A stretch of 64,000 bases of DNA from Bolinopsis microptera (GCF_026151205.1 NC_087074.1:7419726-7483725); one strand, 5' to 3'. Positions 34,676 through 46,917 are shown, counted from the first letter of the stretch. Notes: generated by a model not told the origin, from the sequence alone. Numbers and translations are program-made.

Positions 34676-35510
34676 CAACTAATTTATATTATTTACAGTG
34701 CTCTATGTGTGTACTGAAGGGTACTTTTACAATATTCCAGTTTGTGGTAGAGTTCTTCCACATCCAACAGGCAAAACGGAATGAAAGACATGATGGATAA
34801 GGGGCTTTAAGTCAGGCATTCCTGACATTTACTTAAAATCATGTTAAGAAGATAGAAGTTTGTTCAGCAACATAATTCAGAATTACAGAAATTATTTGAA
34901 TCTACTAGAGATGAAATGGCTTAAATAACTTGGCAATAGATGTAACTAAACAATACATATTGTAGTTTGACTACTTCTTTGAAACAATCAAAGAACGGGG
35001 GAGCTAAGAGAATGATTGCTCAAAACGAATGATATCTTCATGAATTCAATGCAGCATCTATACATTTATTCGAAATTAGTGATGGATGAGGGGGTTTAAG
35101 TCAGGCATTCCTGACATTGACTCTACTATTATTTATAAATTCAAAATCATGTTAAGAAGATAGCAGCAACTAATCTATATTATTTACCGTGCTCTATTTT
35201 ATGTGTACTGAAGAGTGCCTTTACAATATTCCACATTGTGGTGTAGATTTCCTCCATATCCAACAGGCAACACTGAATGAGTGATGGATAAGGGGGTTTA
35301 AGTCAGGTGTTCCTGACATGTATTCAAAATTGCATTGAGAAGATAGCAGTAATTAATCTACATTATTTACAGTGCCCTATATGTGTACTGAAGGGTACTT
35401 TAACAATATTTCAGTTTGTGGTAGGATTACTCCCCATCCAACAGGCAGCACGGAATAAGTGATGGATGAGGGGGTTTAAGTCAGGCATTCCTGTCAAAAG
35501 ATCTATAATT
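34676..35510. repeat. ~180-bp tandem repeat array
   Basis: Three to four diverged copies, starting near 34676, 35166 and 35346 with a partial copy at 35080-35163. Shared segments include TATTATTTACAGTGC, CTGAAG.GTAC, CCAACAGGCA and GGGTTTAAGTCAGGCATTCC. The array lies between the large gene and the SINE. Confidence 0.75.
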
Positions 35511-36574
35511 AATCTTGTAAGGGTACCACACAGTAGACATTATATTGTTGATTGTGAACCAAAAGTTTATTCATACCCACAATCGATAAATTATAAATCC
35601 AAATAGTCATATAAGCAATGCAATACTAAATTGGTGAAATTGTATTAACTGAATTGACAAAAGGTAATCAGCCAAGTAAAGGTATCTCAACAATATAACA
35701 TTGAAGTATTAGAAATGCCACTCTACTATTATAAAACACTTAACTGTACTGTATTAAACAATATTAAATGAAATTAAGCCAGAGAAGGCATGAACTTCAG
35801 AAAAGGACAAAACACTACCGGTACAAAAACTTAAATGAGTTTCAGGGAAGGGTTACTAAAATTTTACGGTAGCGCTCGATTTTATTCAAAAATTTTCAAA
35901 GTGCTCAGCACCACGAAAAATATAATTTTTTCTTCCGCTTTCAAAAATTGTTTTGACGCTGAAAAACTATTATTGAACAGTATTAAAACACTTTGTGGGC
36001 AAAAATATTTCATTGTGGATGTATAAAGAGCCGAAAAAATTTAGCGCGCAAAAAAACATTTTTTTTGGGAGGTTTTTTAAAATTTTGACCAGGTAAACTC
36101 TTGTGTGTGCTTATTATATTGGTATAAGCTAGTGCGGCAAATAAAAATGTACAAGAACCCAAAATATTTAAGCTTTTCGATTGAATTAACCTGTCGAAAT
36201 TTCTAAAAAACCTCAAAAAATGGCCATTTTTGGGGCCAAAAATCGGTTTTTTCAAAATAAAACCAGGTAACCCCCATTTTAAACACTTCTAACCACTTTT
36301 AATCGATTCTACGGTCAAAAATACGTCTTTTAAGATGGGTCTGGTGATTTTAGTGTATCAAGCAGAAAAAGCCCGTAAGAGCCTCTACTAGTGTAGGAAT
36401 GATTTTCTTCATGAGGGGGCCAAAATCTTAGAGTTTTTCTAATTTAGCACGCGCTTTGGCCACAGCCTGAATTTCAAAAACAGCAAAACGTGTAAATAAA
36501 GGCCTAGCTGAGCAATTTGGCAATATAGAGATCATTTTCAAACACAGTTTCAAGAATAATTAAAATAATACGAT
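35511..36574. other. No recognisable feature
   Basis: AT-rich sequence with runs of A/T. Short open frames show no domain, splice context or repeat that would make them credible. Confidence 0.5.
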
Positions 36575-36900
36575 TTACCAGGTTCGATTCCCGACTCTGT
36601 CACTAGCCGTGGGGTGAGCGTCGTCGACGCTCAGCTAAGGATCCTGAGTGGTCTATGCAGCCCCCCGGTCCACTCAGCCAAATACTCGAGAAATCGGGTG
36701 TGAGGGTTAAATGAGGAGCTGCCCATTGCAGCAAAGTCTCGGGCGAAGAAAGTATGGTACACACTACCTTAACCGTCACTGGCCTAATGTATAATTGAAT
36801 CCTTCGGCTTCCTGTAATTGGCTGGTTACACACTTGTGTAACAATGTGGCTGTTGGAATGTCCGAAGTAAAATAAGAGTTGAGATAAAAAAAAAAAAAAA
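36575..36900 (+). mobile_element. tRNA-derived SINE with poly(A) tail
   Basis: A polymerase III B-box-like sequence (GGTTCGATTCCCGAC at 36581) is followed by a body rich in defined segments (CTATGCAGCCCCCCGGTC, GGGCGAAGAAAGT, TGTCCGAAGTAAAA) and an A run at 36885-36899. The body matches 24122-24395, which makes this a dispersed family. No convincing A box was found upstream, so the head may be incomplete. Confidence 0.82.
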
Positions 36901-37260
36901 TGCTTATTAATTATTAGGGTCTGCAAGCAGCTCTTGCGAAATAAGTGTAGTTCGAAAAAGGGATGCATATTGTATTCTCTGGAAAATAATTTCAGGAAAT
37001 TTGCTTCCAGAATTGAAATCTAGCAATGTGAAAAGATAAATCCAGAAAGATTTTGTTGTGCCAATTTAACTAAGCATTAAGGGTCAAAGGAAAAGTCCTG
37101 CAAATTTTGAAAAATATTCTTACAGTTATAGGTCTCACTCTCAAAGAGGGTACAACATGCAAGGAGGGAGAAACTGGAACAATTCTTGGAAAATTTGTTT
37201 TAAGGAACGAATTCTAGCAATGAGGTTATGTAAATTCGGACTACAAGAGGCAAACTGTGT

Positions 37261-37786
37261 CCTACTAATTTACTCCCACGGCATAAAAGAGTAATCACAA
37301 ATCAGTAATGTTACCTGAATTTTATACTCGCTAGGCTTCTGAACTTCTGATGAATCCAGACATGTAATATGTTTTGTTTTAAAGACCCGAGGGCCACTGT
37401 GTCCTGCTAATTTACTCCCACGGCATAAAAGAGTAATCAGTAATGTTATCTGAATTTTATAATCGCTAGGCTTCTGAACTTCTGATGAATCCTGACATGT
37501 AATATGTTTTGTTTTAAAGACCTCTAATTCACACACCAAAATTTTAAATTTTATCAAATTACAAATGTCCTAATATATACGTCTCTTATTAAGTTAAAAA
37601 GTCAGGGGTGCAGCCGTTGTACTTCTATTAAAATAATTGATCACGCCGGATCACGATTTTATTTTATCAAAATCAGCTACCCGTTTAATATCAGAATATG
37701 TAATATAAATTAACAGATTTCTGGTTCATTGAAATATTCTGGTATTGAAAATACTGAACACGGCATAGAAGAGTAACCAGCAATGT
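37261..37786. repeat. Local tandem repeat that supplied the transposon target site
   Basis: A ~140-bp unit (CCCACGGCATAAAAGAGTAA ... ATGTAATATGTTTTGTTTTA) occurs at about 37273-37392 and 37418-37527. A third, diverged copy starts at about 37760 and is split by the 4.1-kb transposon, resuming at 41909. The repeat GAATATGTAATATAAATTA also appears on both sides (37694 and 41974). Confidence 0.8.
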
Positions 37787-40700
37787 AGTACAGTCAAATC
37801 CGTCTTTTTGTCGGACAAAATTCGCAACAAAGCGATTTTAACGGGATATGGTCGGGACATGTCCCAGGAATCATTCCAGAGAGTTCCCAAAAAAAAAGAC
37901 TTCAGGAAAATCCACAATTACCACTTTTTTACCACCTTTTTACCACTTTGGTTTTCCGCAAATAAGTCACGTTCTGAATATCCTATGAGATTCTAGTTTA
38001 AAGCATTGTGTTTAGAAAAGAAAGAAGAACAACTTTTTCTTTAACAACTTTTTCAAACAAAAATTATTTAATTAATTAATTAAATAATTAATAAATTTTC
38101 AAATATTTCAAAAATATATTTTCATAAAAAATGTTCACAATTACATTCCACGTATATTGAACTAAATTTTATAAAAAATTTGAAAATTTTCACTTTCAAT
38201 ATTTTGGACTTGTAAAATTTTCGAAATTTGTGAAGAAAAACCACTATTTACCACATCCATGTTACAACCTTCATGATAGCCATAACATGTACGCTGTTCT
38301 TCCCGTCAATAGTTTCCGGATTATCATCGAGATTGTCTGCAATAAATTGGCAATTTCTACTAAAAACGTCCAAGGTCGTCGAAGATTGTGTTAAGGCAGA
38401 AGATTTTTCAAAATCCAGCACGGTTGTGTATGGTGCACTATATCCCATCGAATTAAGAATATCTATCAAAAATCTGGATGAAAAATGGTGGTGCATTGCA
38501 ACACCAAGAGCCAAGGGAACAGGCATCATTGCCAGCCCTGGAAATGCTGACTGAACTAACATATGACAGCTTGCAACAAGCTTTGCCTCTGACTTAACAC
38601 CTGTCCGGATGAACTTCTTTACCAATGACTTGAGGAGTGGTGGTAAATCTGAAGCGTGAATTAAATTATTTTCCGTACAATCGAGGTAGAACTAGAAAGC
38701 TATAGATTCTCCCAATTATACTACTCATGAAAATCATAGGAAAAGCGTACTATACTATTGTCAAACTAATAATACCATTCGTTAAGCTGTTGATATCTAG
38801 ATTAGCGATGTCAGGATAAGACGTCTCTTTACGGAGATTATCGGAATCCAGCAGCCAAACTCTTGTCTCCTCAAGGATCGTATCTGCTGCCGCATTTATA
38901 AGTTTCTGTTTGTCTCGACTATTATGGGTGTGGTAGTCTTTTATTATCTTGGTTGTCCTATCTGTCACCACAACCAGCCCATCTAAGGAAAGGAAATTTG
39001 TATGTTATAAAATAGTATGCATAAGATCTGAAAAATGGATTTAGAATGTAAACCTACTTTTAACCTAGGATATAGTTTTTTTATTATACGGTTTACATGT
39101 GGCATCTTACCTACAAATTTAACCCCATTATTTCCAAAGTGTTCCCTTAGCTTTCTCTGGATGTGACGAGTCGAATAAGTTTCCACGTTCTCTTCGAGAG
39201 TCTTGGCAATATCGTTCATAGACTTGACACCATCGTTGGACCCCTCTAGTTCAAGTATCACTGCATTTAGTGTGTTACTTTTCAGCTCATCTACATTTCT
39301 ACCCCTCTTCGAAATTGGTGTAGATGTCTTGTCGAAACGGGGCTTCTCTCGATCCTTGAAAAACGACTGGAAACATTTCCTGTGATAGCGGCCTTCAGCT
39401 GCTGGCAAATCAATGCCAACTGGAACTCTCGCTTTTACCTGGAGGATGTTAACTTGATTGGACGAAACCTATACTATACTGTGAAGACGAAGTATGTTTT
39501 AAAATTAAGTTTCAATCCATTCCGATATTTTGTACTATTAGTGTTATAATATAGAAGTAGGTATCTTATGAAGCCATTTAAAATCGGTCTATACCTCTGC
39601 ACTCCAATCGTCATTGCGATGCTCAATAACACTATTGATGTTAGCTGCACAGTCGAGTGTTTCTATCAAACAGTAAGTATCTTTATTAGGATTCCTAGCG
39701 TCCAAGACTGTCCGGCGCCCACAGAATACACAGCAATTTGCATAATCAAATGTATCGACTTGAGCTCTCGTTACTACAGTACGCTCCAATGCAGGTTCAG
39801 TTGGGGGGCGACGTGTCATATTTCTTCTGCACTTCGTGTGTAGATAGTCACCAACTTTGAAATCAGTGTCACTTGGTAAGTGCAACAATACTGCTGCAAT
39901 CCCCTGCGAAACGGATTGAAAATGACGAAGTTATCAAGCAATTTGTTTATCTCGTTAGCGAAATTGATTGGGGTATCAATGATTACCTAATCGCTAATCA
40001 CGTGACAGGGTGCTAGGATCCCGTAATTGGGCTTTCTGTACGATTTCTGTGCCACGCTTTCACTGGATCAGATACCACCAGTCGGATCCATGGTGTTGTA
40101 TTGGTAAGGATCGGCTATTCAGAACGATTCCGATAGTGGCAATCTAGTGCACTAAGCTACGGGGAAAGTAACGTGAAATTTTGGGCGAGCGAATTAGTAA
40201 GAGCCTAACGTATGTGTACTATACTACCTCCCCCCTCCCCCACACAATAACTTACCCTGTCTGTAACCCGATTCGAGGATTTATCATTTGGTTCGATCTC
40301 TACGTTACAGAATGGACATTTGTTTAAACTGTGTTCGTGGACTAAAGATGGTCCTGCCTCGGTTACAACGGACTCCTCTTCATTGGCTGATATGAATCTT
40401 CGGAATTGGACTATGGTCACTGTCTGCAATAGTACACACAAGACGTCACTCTGAGCTGAATCAGTCAGGCCGTTGTACTGCTGTTTAATTTCGTTCAGTG
40501 ACCATGGGTTGTTGATCCAACCTGTGGTGCGATGATTTGTTTATTTATACAGAGTATGAGAGGCGTCAGGATAAAGAATAGGACTGTAACTATCCGTTTC
40601 AAATTTGCTGGGCATAGTTTAAAGGTTAGTGCACTTACTTAAAAGATAAATAGTTAAAATAGTACCTGGGGACAGCAACCCTTTCCATATTTCATTCCAT

Positions 40701-41908
40701 ACAAATTTACTTTGTCTATCATTCGCCCTCTTAAAGCTATTCACCGAAATTAACTGCTCATTTGCCTGTAAATTAAAATATTGTATTGGTTAAAAATGCC
40801 TCTAGTTGTGCTCTCCGCTGAAATCAAACTTAAAAGTAAAACGGTAAAAATATTTTACTATTAGTTGACAGCTACTTACATAAAATCTGCACGCATACAG
40901 TATCAGGCACACGATGTGCTCTTCTGAACTCAAAATATCGACTATTTCGAGTGATTCCAGTCCTCGATTTTTAGCAGATTCAACTTTTCGACGAAGAGAA
41001 GTCAACATAAATTAAAAGTGGAAGCTTAAGCTTCCAAACAAACCAGTTTAACAATCTAGTTTAAAAGCGCAACACTAAGTCGAGAGATGATGTGTAAATA
41101 GTTATTAGCTATAATAGTATCGTACTAATTTGGATATTTTACCGTTTATTCCATTTATCTACATCTCTTTTTATCTGTTATCTAATCTATGTTACGGTGT
41201 TTGTTCTGTTATCCAAGTAAATTCATTTTACGTCACGGCAAATTTGTTGATAAAAATTATATTTTGAAATTTTTGAAAATTTAATTATTATTTAATTAAT
41301 TAATTATCTAATCCAAAGGTTGTCACATAAAAACTTGTTCTCTTTTATATTTTGAACACATTGGTTTAATCTAGAACCTTCTACGACAGTCAGAAGTCGT
41401 TTTATTAGCGGTAATTCGATGTGGTAAAAAGTGGTAAATAGTGGTTTTTCTTCACAAATTTCGAAAATTTTACAAGTCCAAAATATTGAAAGTGAAAATT
41501 TTCAAAATTTTTATAAAAATTAGTTCAATATACGTGGAATGTAATTGTGAACATTTTTTATGAAAATATATTTTTGAAATATTTGAAAATTTATTAATTA
41601 TTTAATTAATTAATTAAATAATTTTTGTTTGAAAAAGTTGTTAAAGAAAAAGTTGTTCTTCTTTCTTTTCTAAACACAATGCTTTAAACTAGAATCTTCT
41701 AGGATATTCAGAACGTGACTTATTTGCGGAAAACCAAAGTGGTAAAAAGGTGGTAAAAAAGTGGTAATTGTGGATTTTCCTGAAGTCTTTTTTTTTGGGA
41801 ACTCTCTGGAATGATTCCTGGGACCTGTCCCGACCATATCCCGTTAAAATCGCTTTGTTGCGAATTTTGTCCGACAAAGGCTTAAATTAGGACGGATTTG
41901 ACTGTACT
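37787..41908. mobile_element. 4.1-kb DNA transposon with ~460-bp TIRs and 5-bp TSD
   Basis: Ends are AGTACAGTCAAATCCGTC at 37787 and its reverse complement ending at 41908. Beyond these 18 bp, similarity between the arms runs for about 460 bp, to about 38250 on the left and from about 41437 on the right, with a 12-bp indel near the tips. The flanks are AATGT (37782-37786) and AATGT (41909-41913). The empty site is visible in the neighbouring repeat copy (AGTAATCAGTAATGTTATCT near 37432), which confirms both ends and the 5-bp duplication. The interior carries seven in-phase minus-strand exons. The superfamily could not be assigned. Confidence 0.88.
38248..41008 (-). CDS. Transposon-borne N-terminal half of the zinc-knuckle/nuclease family protein
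   Basis: Exons 41008-40880, 40765-40666, 40521-40256, 39903-39595, 39438-39111, 38982-38776 and 38648-38248 are in phase and give about 580 codons without a stop. Landmarks are KCPFC; HTKCRRNM with CCVFC; GRYHRKC; then MPVPLALGVAMHHHFSSRFL, FEKSSA and FIADNLDDNPETIDG. This corresponds in order and spacing to the first third of the large gene at 19895-33351. For example LALGVAMHH..SRFLIDILN matches its ISLHLYGIIPSRTLFDFIY exon, and FIADNLD matches GVKDNLD. The frame ends at the left TIR. A donor-like site (ATGAAG|GTTGTA) just before the stop suggests the 3' exons (GDLH, ALDH, nuclease and CXC parts) have been lost. It may be a source of a truncated DNA-binding product; that is inference. Confidence 0.8.
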
Positions 41909-41913
41909 AATGT

Positions 41914-42780
41914 TATCTGAATTTTATAATCGCTAGGTTCCTGAACTTCTGATGAATCCTGACATGTAATATCGGAATATGTAATATAAATTATCAGATT
42001 TCTGGTTCATGCCAGCTCACAGCTGGATCGTATCCTGCTAATTTACTTGAAAAAGTTGGCCCCTTTTCGCCCCTTTTCCAGATTTTATGGGGGGCGGTCG
42101 CCACCCCCCCCCCCCTGCCCTCCCTCCTCCTACACCCCTGCTGATGATGCATGACTGTGAGTATTGGATTTGGATAAGAAGACAGTTGGGGTCAACTTCT
42201 CGTCGGACTTATGTTATTCTACGAATCTAATATTAAACAACGGGACACTAGTACAACCACAGTATATTTGAAAAAGACGCTTTTTATTTTAGTGGTGTTG
42301 ACTGTTCATTATTTTTATGAAATAAACCTACGTGGGACAAATGAAACAGGTCTTTATTAAAAACAGTACTGTTTTCGTTAATTCGTAAACCACGATCGCA
42401 AATGGAAAAATCCAACCAGATCCAATAATTCTCATGCGACATACCAAATCCACATAACCATAATTTATCATGACATCATGCTTCACAGGCTTCTTTCAAA
42501 TCCCCCTAGCATGAAGTCTACTCAGCTACATCTATCATATGATTCAATAACCCGCATGAAATCTACTCAGCTACATCCTTTATATGATTCAATAACCCGG
42601 ATGAATATCTCAAAACGTTATCAGCCTACATCTGCACTAATGAAAATTAATAGTTATCTCTGATCCTGATGATAGCATATATCATTTCATTTTCCCTTGA
42701 TCTTGTCAGAAGCCATCGGCAATGTTTACTATGTGCTTTACAGTTACACTTCCAGGTTGGAGGTGGACTGGTCAGCAGTT
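41914..42780. other. Gene-free stretch with homopolymers and a 46-bp tandem repeat
   Basis: It contains a C-rich run (about 42095-42115). It also has two copies of a ~46-bp unit (CATGAA.TCTACTCAGCTACA ... ATGATTCAATAACCCG) at about 42509-42602. No gene is recognised. Confidence 0.6.
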
Positions 42781-44584
42781 TCAGTTTCGGATGTAATTTA
42801 GAATTCTTCTTCTGACACCAAGTGGAAAACCCATCTCTTTGAGATCTGGCTTGTTTAGGAGGAAAAAGTCGTCCCTGGATACATGTTCTCTTTCCAATAT
42901 ACCTCTGAAATCCTTGATAAACATTTTTAGCTCTTTTAAAACACTCATAACTTCTTCATGTTATCAAATATTATTAGATTTTCATGAATTGAGTTGAACT
43001 CACCTCAATTTGAAGAAATTTCAGGATTTCGTCTAACTGTTGGGGTCTTTCTTTTCCAATTCGTGTCTGACTGAAATGAAGTTTAAGTGTGAACTGTAAG
43101 CTAGCCAGAGACAATGTTCTAAAAGTTTTTAATTGAAGTTCGATAATATTATATTATTATAATCATGCCATATTGGTTCCAGTTAAGACGACAATAACGT
43201 GAATGCTGGCGCAGCAGTAACTTAATAATCACTCCGAAATCAATCGTAAATTCGTTGAACTATCGATTATTATCATTTTCTGGGTCTTGAGTTTTCACAA
43301 CATGGGAATTTCAATAACATTCCTTTTGTTTTTCTGGAACCAATCGTTTTTCTACTTTAAGAAATCATAAAAATATTACTAGCATAACAATAACATAATC
43401 AGGGCCTGATCAATAATATTAAATTTAATTACTGGAAACCTGTTGAGTCTGTCTACTTTCTTTGTAAGAAGAGAAGTCCTTTTGTCGATCATGGACAAGT
43501 GTTTTCTGATCTGACGCTGTTCCCGGAATATCCTTATTTTCAGAGACACTTTTGTCTTGCTTCTGGTTTCTTTTGTAGCACATAGAACAAGCTCATATTA
43601 TAATCTATTGTCATATAAAAGAATAATCGGAGTATTTGATTATGATGTGTAATATAACAGTATAAAACTATGAGCTGTCACCCTTATTATTCTCAACCAG
43701 CAGCTTTTTTATAACTTATAGTTTACATCATTCATCTCGATCATCACCTGTTCGTCTGACTGATTTGACCGAGAGTCTTAGACTCATAGCTAATACAATC
43801 AGAAATACTTACGTCTGACTTTGTTGGGTCTGACACTGCTTCTGGAACAACACTCCAAGTTGTCAAGTCGGGACATGATCTCACAAAGCAAGGTCTCTAC
43901 AGAGTTCAGCTTCTCCAGGTGGTGAGAAGAGACAGGGGTTCTGGCTTTGGGGACCAGCACGCTTCGTGGAGGAGTGGTGGATATTTCTCTGAGTTAATCC
44001 AGGATAAATGGTTTTACCCTCACTAAAAAAGCAGCGATTCACGGTCTAAAATCAGCAAAATCACTCGTACAACTGGGACCGGACCCTAGCCGAGGACATC
44101 ATTATTCAGATTGGACAGCGTCACTGAATTAAGATTAATTACTATCTCCAACATACTGATAATAATCAAAATTGTTATCCGTTAATATACCTGGGTTGAA
44201 ATGAGCTTGGCCTGACAACGTGGAAACCCTGAAGTGGTTCCTCGAACTGTCGCTGCAAGGGGGGAGTGGATGCACGGGATACTCGCTGCAAGGGGGGAGT
44301 AGATGCACGGGAAACTCTGTCTCTGTACTCCCTATTCTCATACACCACATCCTTCGTGCGGTCCTCTCCCTCCTTCCCTTCTGCCTCTAAAACTGACACA
44401 TATTCGTTAATATTCAACAAAGACCCCCGGAATGATTTCAACATTTGCGTTTGGCGCTATCAACTCTAGACAAACTATTGAATAAACAGTGTAAATTAAT
44501 TCACGAACCTTTAGAAAGGTTTGGCTGAGATGTTGAGGATAGAGGATTGCCGTTGTTGAGGAAGAAAGCTGCAGATGGCGCCGA
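42781..44584 (-). CDS. Coiled-coil protein with C-terminal SAM domain (6 exons seen)
   Basis: Exons 44584-44509, 44456-44191, 43988-43813, 43569-43440, 43070-43004 and 42930-42781 agree in phase, and the last ends at TGA. The first exon here starts in mid-codon, so an upstream exon with the start codon is missing. Exon 44456-44191 contains a 33-bp in-frame duplication giving VSRASTPPLQ twice. Exons 43988 and 43569 encode predicted coiled coils (LEKLNSVETLLCEIMSRLDN and REQRQIRKHLSMIDKRTSLL). The final two exons encode a SAM domain: LDEILKFLQIE, FIKDFRGILERE, then DDFFLLNKPDLKEMGFPLGV and RRRILNYI. SAM domains mediate protein-protein or sometimes RNA contacts, so a scaffold or adaptor role is likely, with partners unknown. 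The acceptor of the last exon (AAAGAG|CTA) is weak but is the only one in phase. Confidence 0.75.
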
Positions 44585-44866
44585 CTGAAATAATATAATA
44601 GTGATATTGAATCAACGAATATAATTTCTATCCAGTCAAGTGTACAACATTTAATATACGAAGGTGATGGTTCCATATCTCGCCATAAGTTTAAATAATC
44701 AAGCTTCAAAAATCGTCGAGAGGTAGAAATAGGTCGCACGCATAATGCTCATGTTTCTAAATGACCTAGGTCCTAGATACACATTTTTAAACTCACAATC
44801 ACCATTATTAGAAATCAGAAATCGAGAACTGAGGCCCCCGATAAAATAAAGCACATACCAGATAGG

Positions 44867-45031
44867 GGTCGTTCACATATTATGTAATACTAATCAGCCG
44901 AGGGGGAAGGGGGGTTTCCAAATGATTTCGCTCTTGCAATTTTGGCACAATAGCTATGTGGAAAACTGATTACGGAAGGGGTTGGGGGGTAAACAATTTC
45001 CAAAAAATGATTACGTAATATTTGAACGACC
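44867..45031. mobile_element. MITE with GTCGTTCACATATTACGTAAT ends, second copy
   Basis: A 165-bp relative of the element at 27329-27482. The left end is GGTCGTTCACATATTATGTA and the right end is GATTACGTAATATTTGAACG followed by ACC. It shares the internal ACAATAGCTATGTGGAAAAC and G runs. Confidence 0.82.
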
Positions 45032-45570
45032 TCATAAGAACAAAAATTACAGTGAGTCACGATGACCTTTTCTGTTGCTAGATTTATTATTGAATTATCC
45101 ATTTTATCAACCATTTAGAACAATGGGGTTGATTCGCGAATTTTTCTCAGTAATAAAATCTTTCGACGGTTTTCCGTTTCAACTATCCGTTTTCAGTATC
45201 TGTTGTAGAAGTCGCCTTCAAGAAATACAATACTCATTTTGCTTGCCATCTGCGTAATTCAATCCCTTTACCTTCGAAGTAAGACTTAAGAGCTTACTTT
45301 TTACCTATTTAAATATTTAAATCATAAACAGAGCTTATAGTGAACACTCAATTATAATCCTGAGAAAAGGTTAATGATGAAAGGCCAATTATACTCATTG
45401 AAGGTAATGCGTTGGGTTTCTATAGATATTTCCAGGTTTTAGCCGTCATGCTCAGTACTCGTTGGATGTTGTAACAGTTGTACCGATGCACAAATAGAAA
45501 GCATCACTTGAAATAATTCATGAAAAACGTTACCGAATCAGGATCGGCTCTGCCAATAATATGTTCATAA

Positions 45571-46500
45571 GCTGACCAATTAATCGAGCAGAAAGGGTAT
45601 TGCTGGGCCTGGAACTCTGACCAGGGGCAGTGTAACCCTTGCTCAATGAACACCTACAAAGACACAAAACAAGGAATTTGCAAACGTTGTCCTATCGGGG
45701 CCACATCTCCCGTTCTGTCAGAAGACTGTCAATGTGTTGAAGGATACATGTGGGACAGCGTAACTCACGGCTGTGTATATTGTAAGGATGGTTCAGACTG
45801 TTCACTGTGTGAAACTCTGCTCTATTGGACAGAACTGGAGTCAAGATCTGAACACCTGCCAGGACTGTCCTTCATCTACTACTTACTCCCTCCCCAGTCC
45901 CCTACTGGTCTCTCACACTGCATTTGCCAGGGTTACGCATTCTTCAGTTCAGATCTTGGAAAATGTATCAATTGTCCTCTCGGGATGGTGCGGCTAGAAG
46001 GGGCGACTTCTTCTGGTCACTGTCTCCCCTGTCCCACTTATAGTAATGGAGAAGGATGCAGCTGTAAGAGAGGACATGGTTGGATCTGGACCAAATACTT
46101 TGCTGGATCTTGTCAACCTTGCCCAGCTTCAACCGCGTACAATAACCAAGATCAGGGCATTTGCAGAGATTGTCCAGATAAAGCCACTTCTCTACCACAA
46201 TCTTCGCAGGTGAACTAAGGTGGAACGGGACGGGTTGTGTGGATTGTGAAACATCGACCAGGTAAAGAAGCGGAATATGCAGCTGCCCTGCGGGAACGTT
46301 TTGGAACAAGGGAACCAGGCGAGAGGTGCCAAGAAAATAATTTCAGCGGAAAGCACTCGTCTTCTTGTACAAGGTGTCCTGAACATACCATCTCTTCTGA
46401 AGACAAAACTTTTTGCCAAAGGCCGAGTAACAACTTCAAAAAGACCGATAAAATGAAATTACAGGTGAAAGAAGGAAATGGAGGTTCCGAGAAGACCGGC
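45571..46500 (+). pseudogene. Cysteine-rich (ephrin-receptor-like/GCC2-GCC3) repeat protein, frameshifted
   Basis: The frame carries repeats of the type C..CP....Y.......C..C...G..W, for example NPCSMNTYKDTKQGICKRCP, CQCVEGYMWDSVTHGCVYC and CSCKRGHGWIW. This is characteristic of extracellular ephrin-receptor-like cysteine repeats. Between about 45820 and 45900 the motif continues only in the +2-shifted frame (CSIGQNWSQDLNTCQDCP) and then returns to the first frame. After 46200 it moves through two further frames (GTGCVDCETSTR, CSCPAGTFWNKG, CTRCPEHTISSEDKTFC). At least four shifts and an early stop make this a pseudogene or an error-rich stretch of assembly. No transmembrane part was found. 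Confidence 0.65.
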
Positions 46501-46521
46501 CTCAGAGATACCAAGCAGTAA

Positions 46522-46917
46522 TAAAATTTACGAAAAATGTGCCTGAAACTTTGCAGTATACCAGGGCTAAGAAAGTCTCAAAGAGAAGGGCGCTCGCAAA
46601 TAGACTACAGCACCGAGTTATAAGTAAGCGACAACGCGTAAAGAAAGATCACTCGCGACAAATGACTATGATCTTCTATCAACAACATATCATTTTAATT
46701 TCACTGCCATTTATATTGCCGAATTTACATCTGCCGCGCAAAACTTTTTATCTATTATTACTAAATAGTAATTAGCATGTTTACAAATTGCGACTTCAAC
46801 CAGTTTTGCAGACCGTTAGTTATATAGTACTTTTAGTAGGGCATTTATTTTAATATATTTTATTTTACATTATTATATTTTAGTGTGACTTCTATAATTT
46901 CATTTATGTAATAACCA
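46522..46917. other. No recognisable feature
   Basis: AT-rich DNA between the cysteine-rich pseudogene and the truncated LINE. No credible coding frame or repeat was seen. Confidence 0.5.

Noticed and set aside
35835-36255. Short frames on both strands
   Set aside because: Low-complexity AT-rich sequence without motifs or splice sites.
42663-42960. Second long open frame overlapping the SAM exon (reads RYIGKRTCIQG...)
   Set aside because: Only the other frame gives a SAM domain and fits the phase of the preceding exon.
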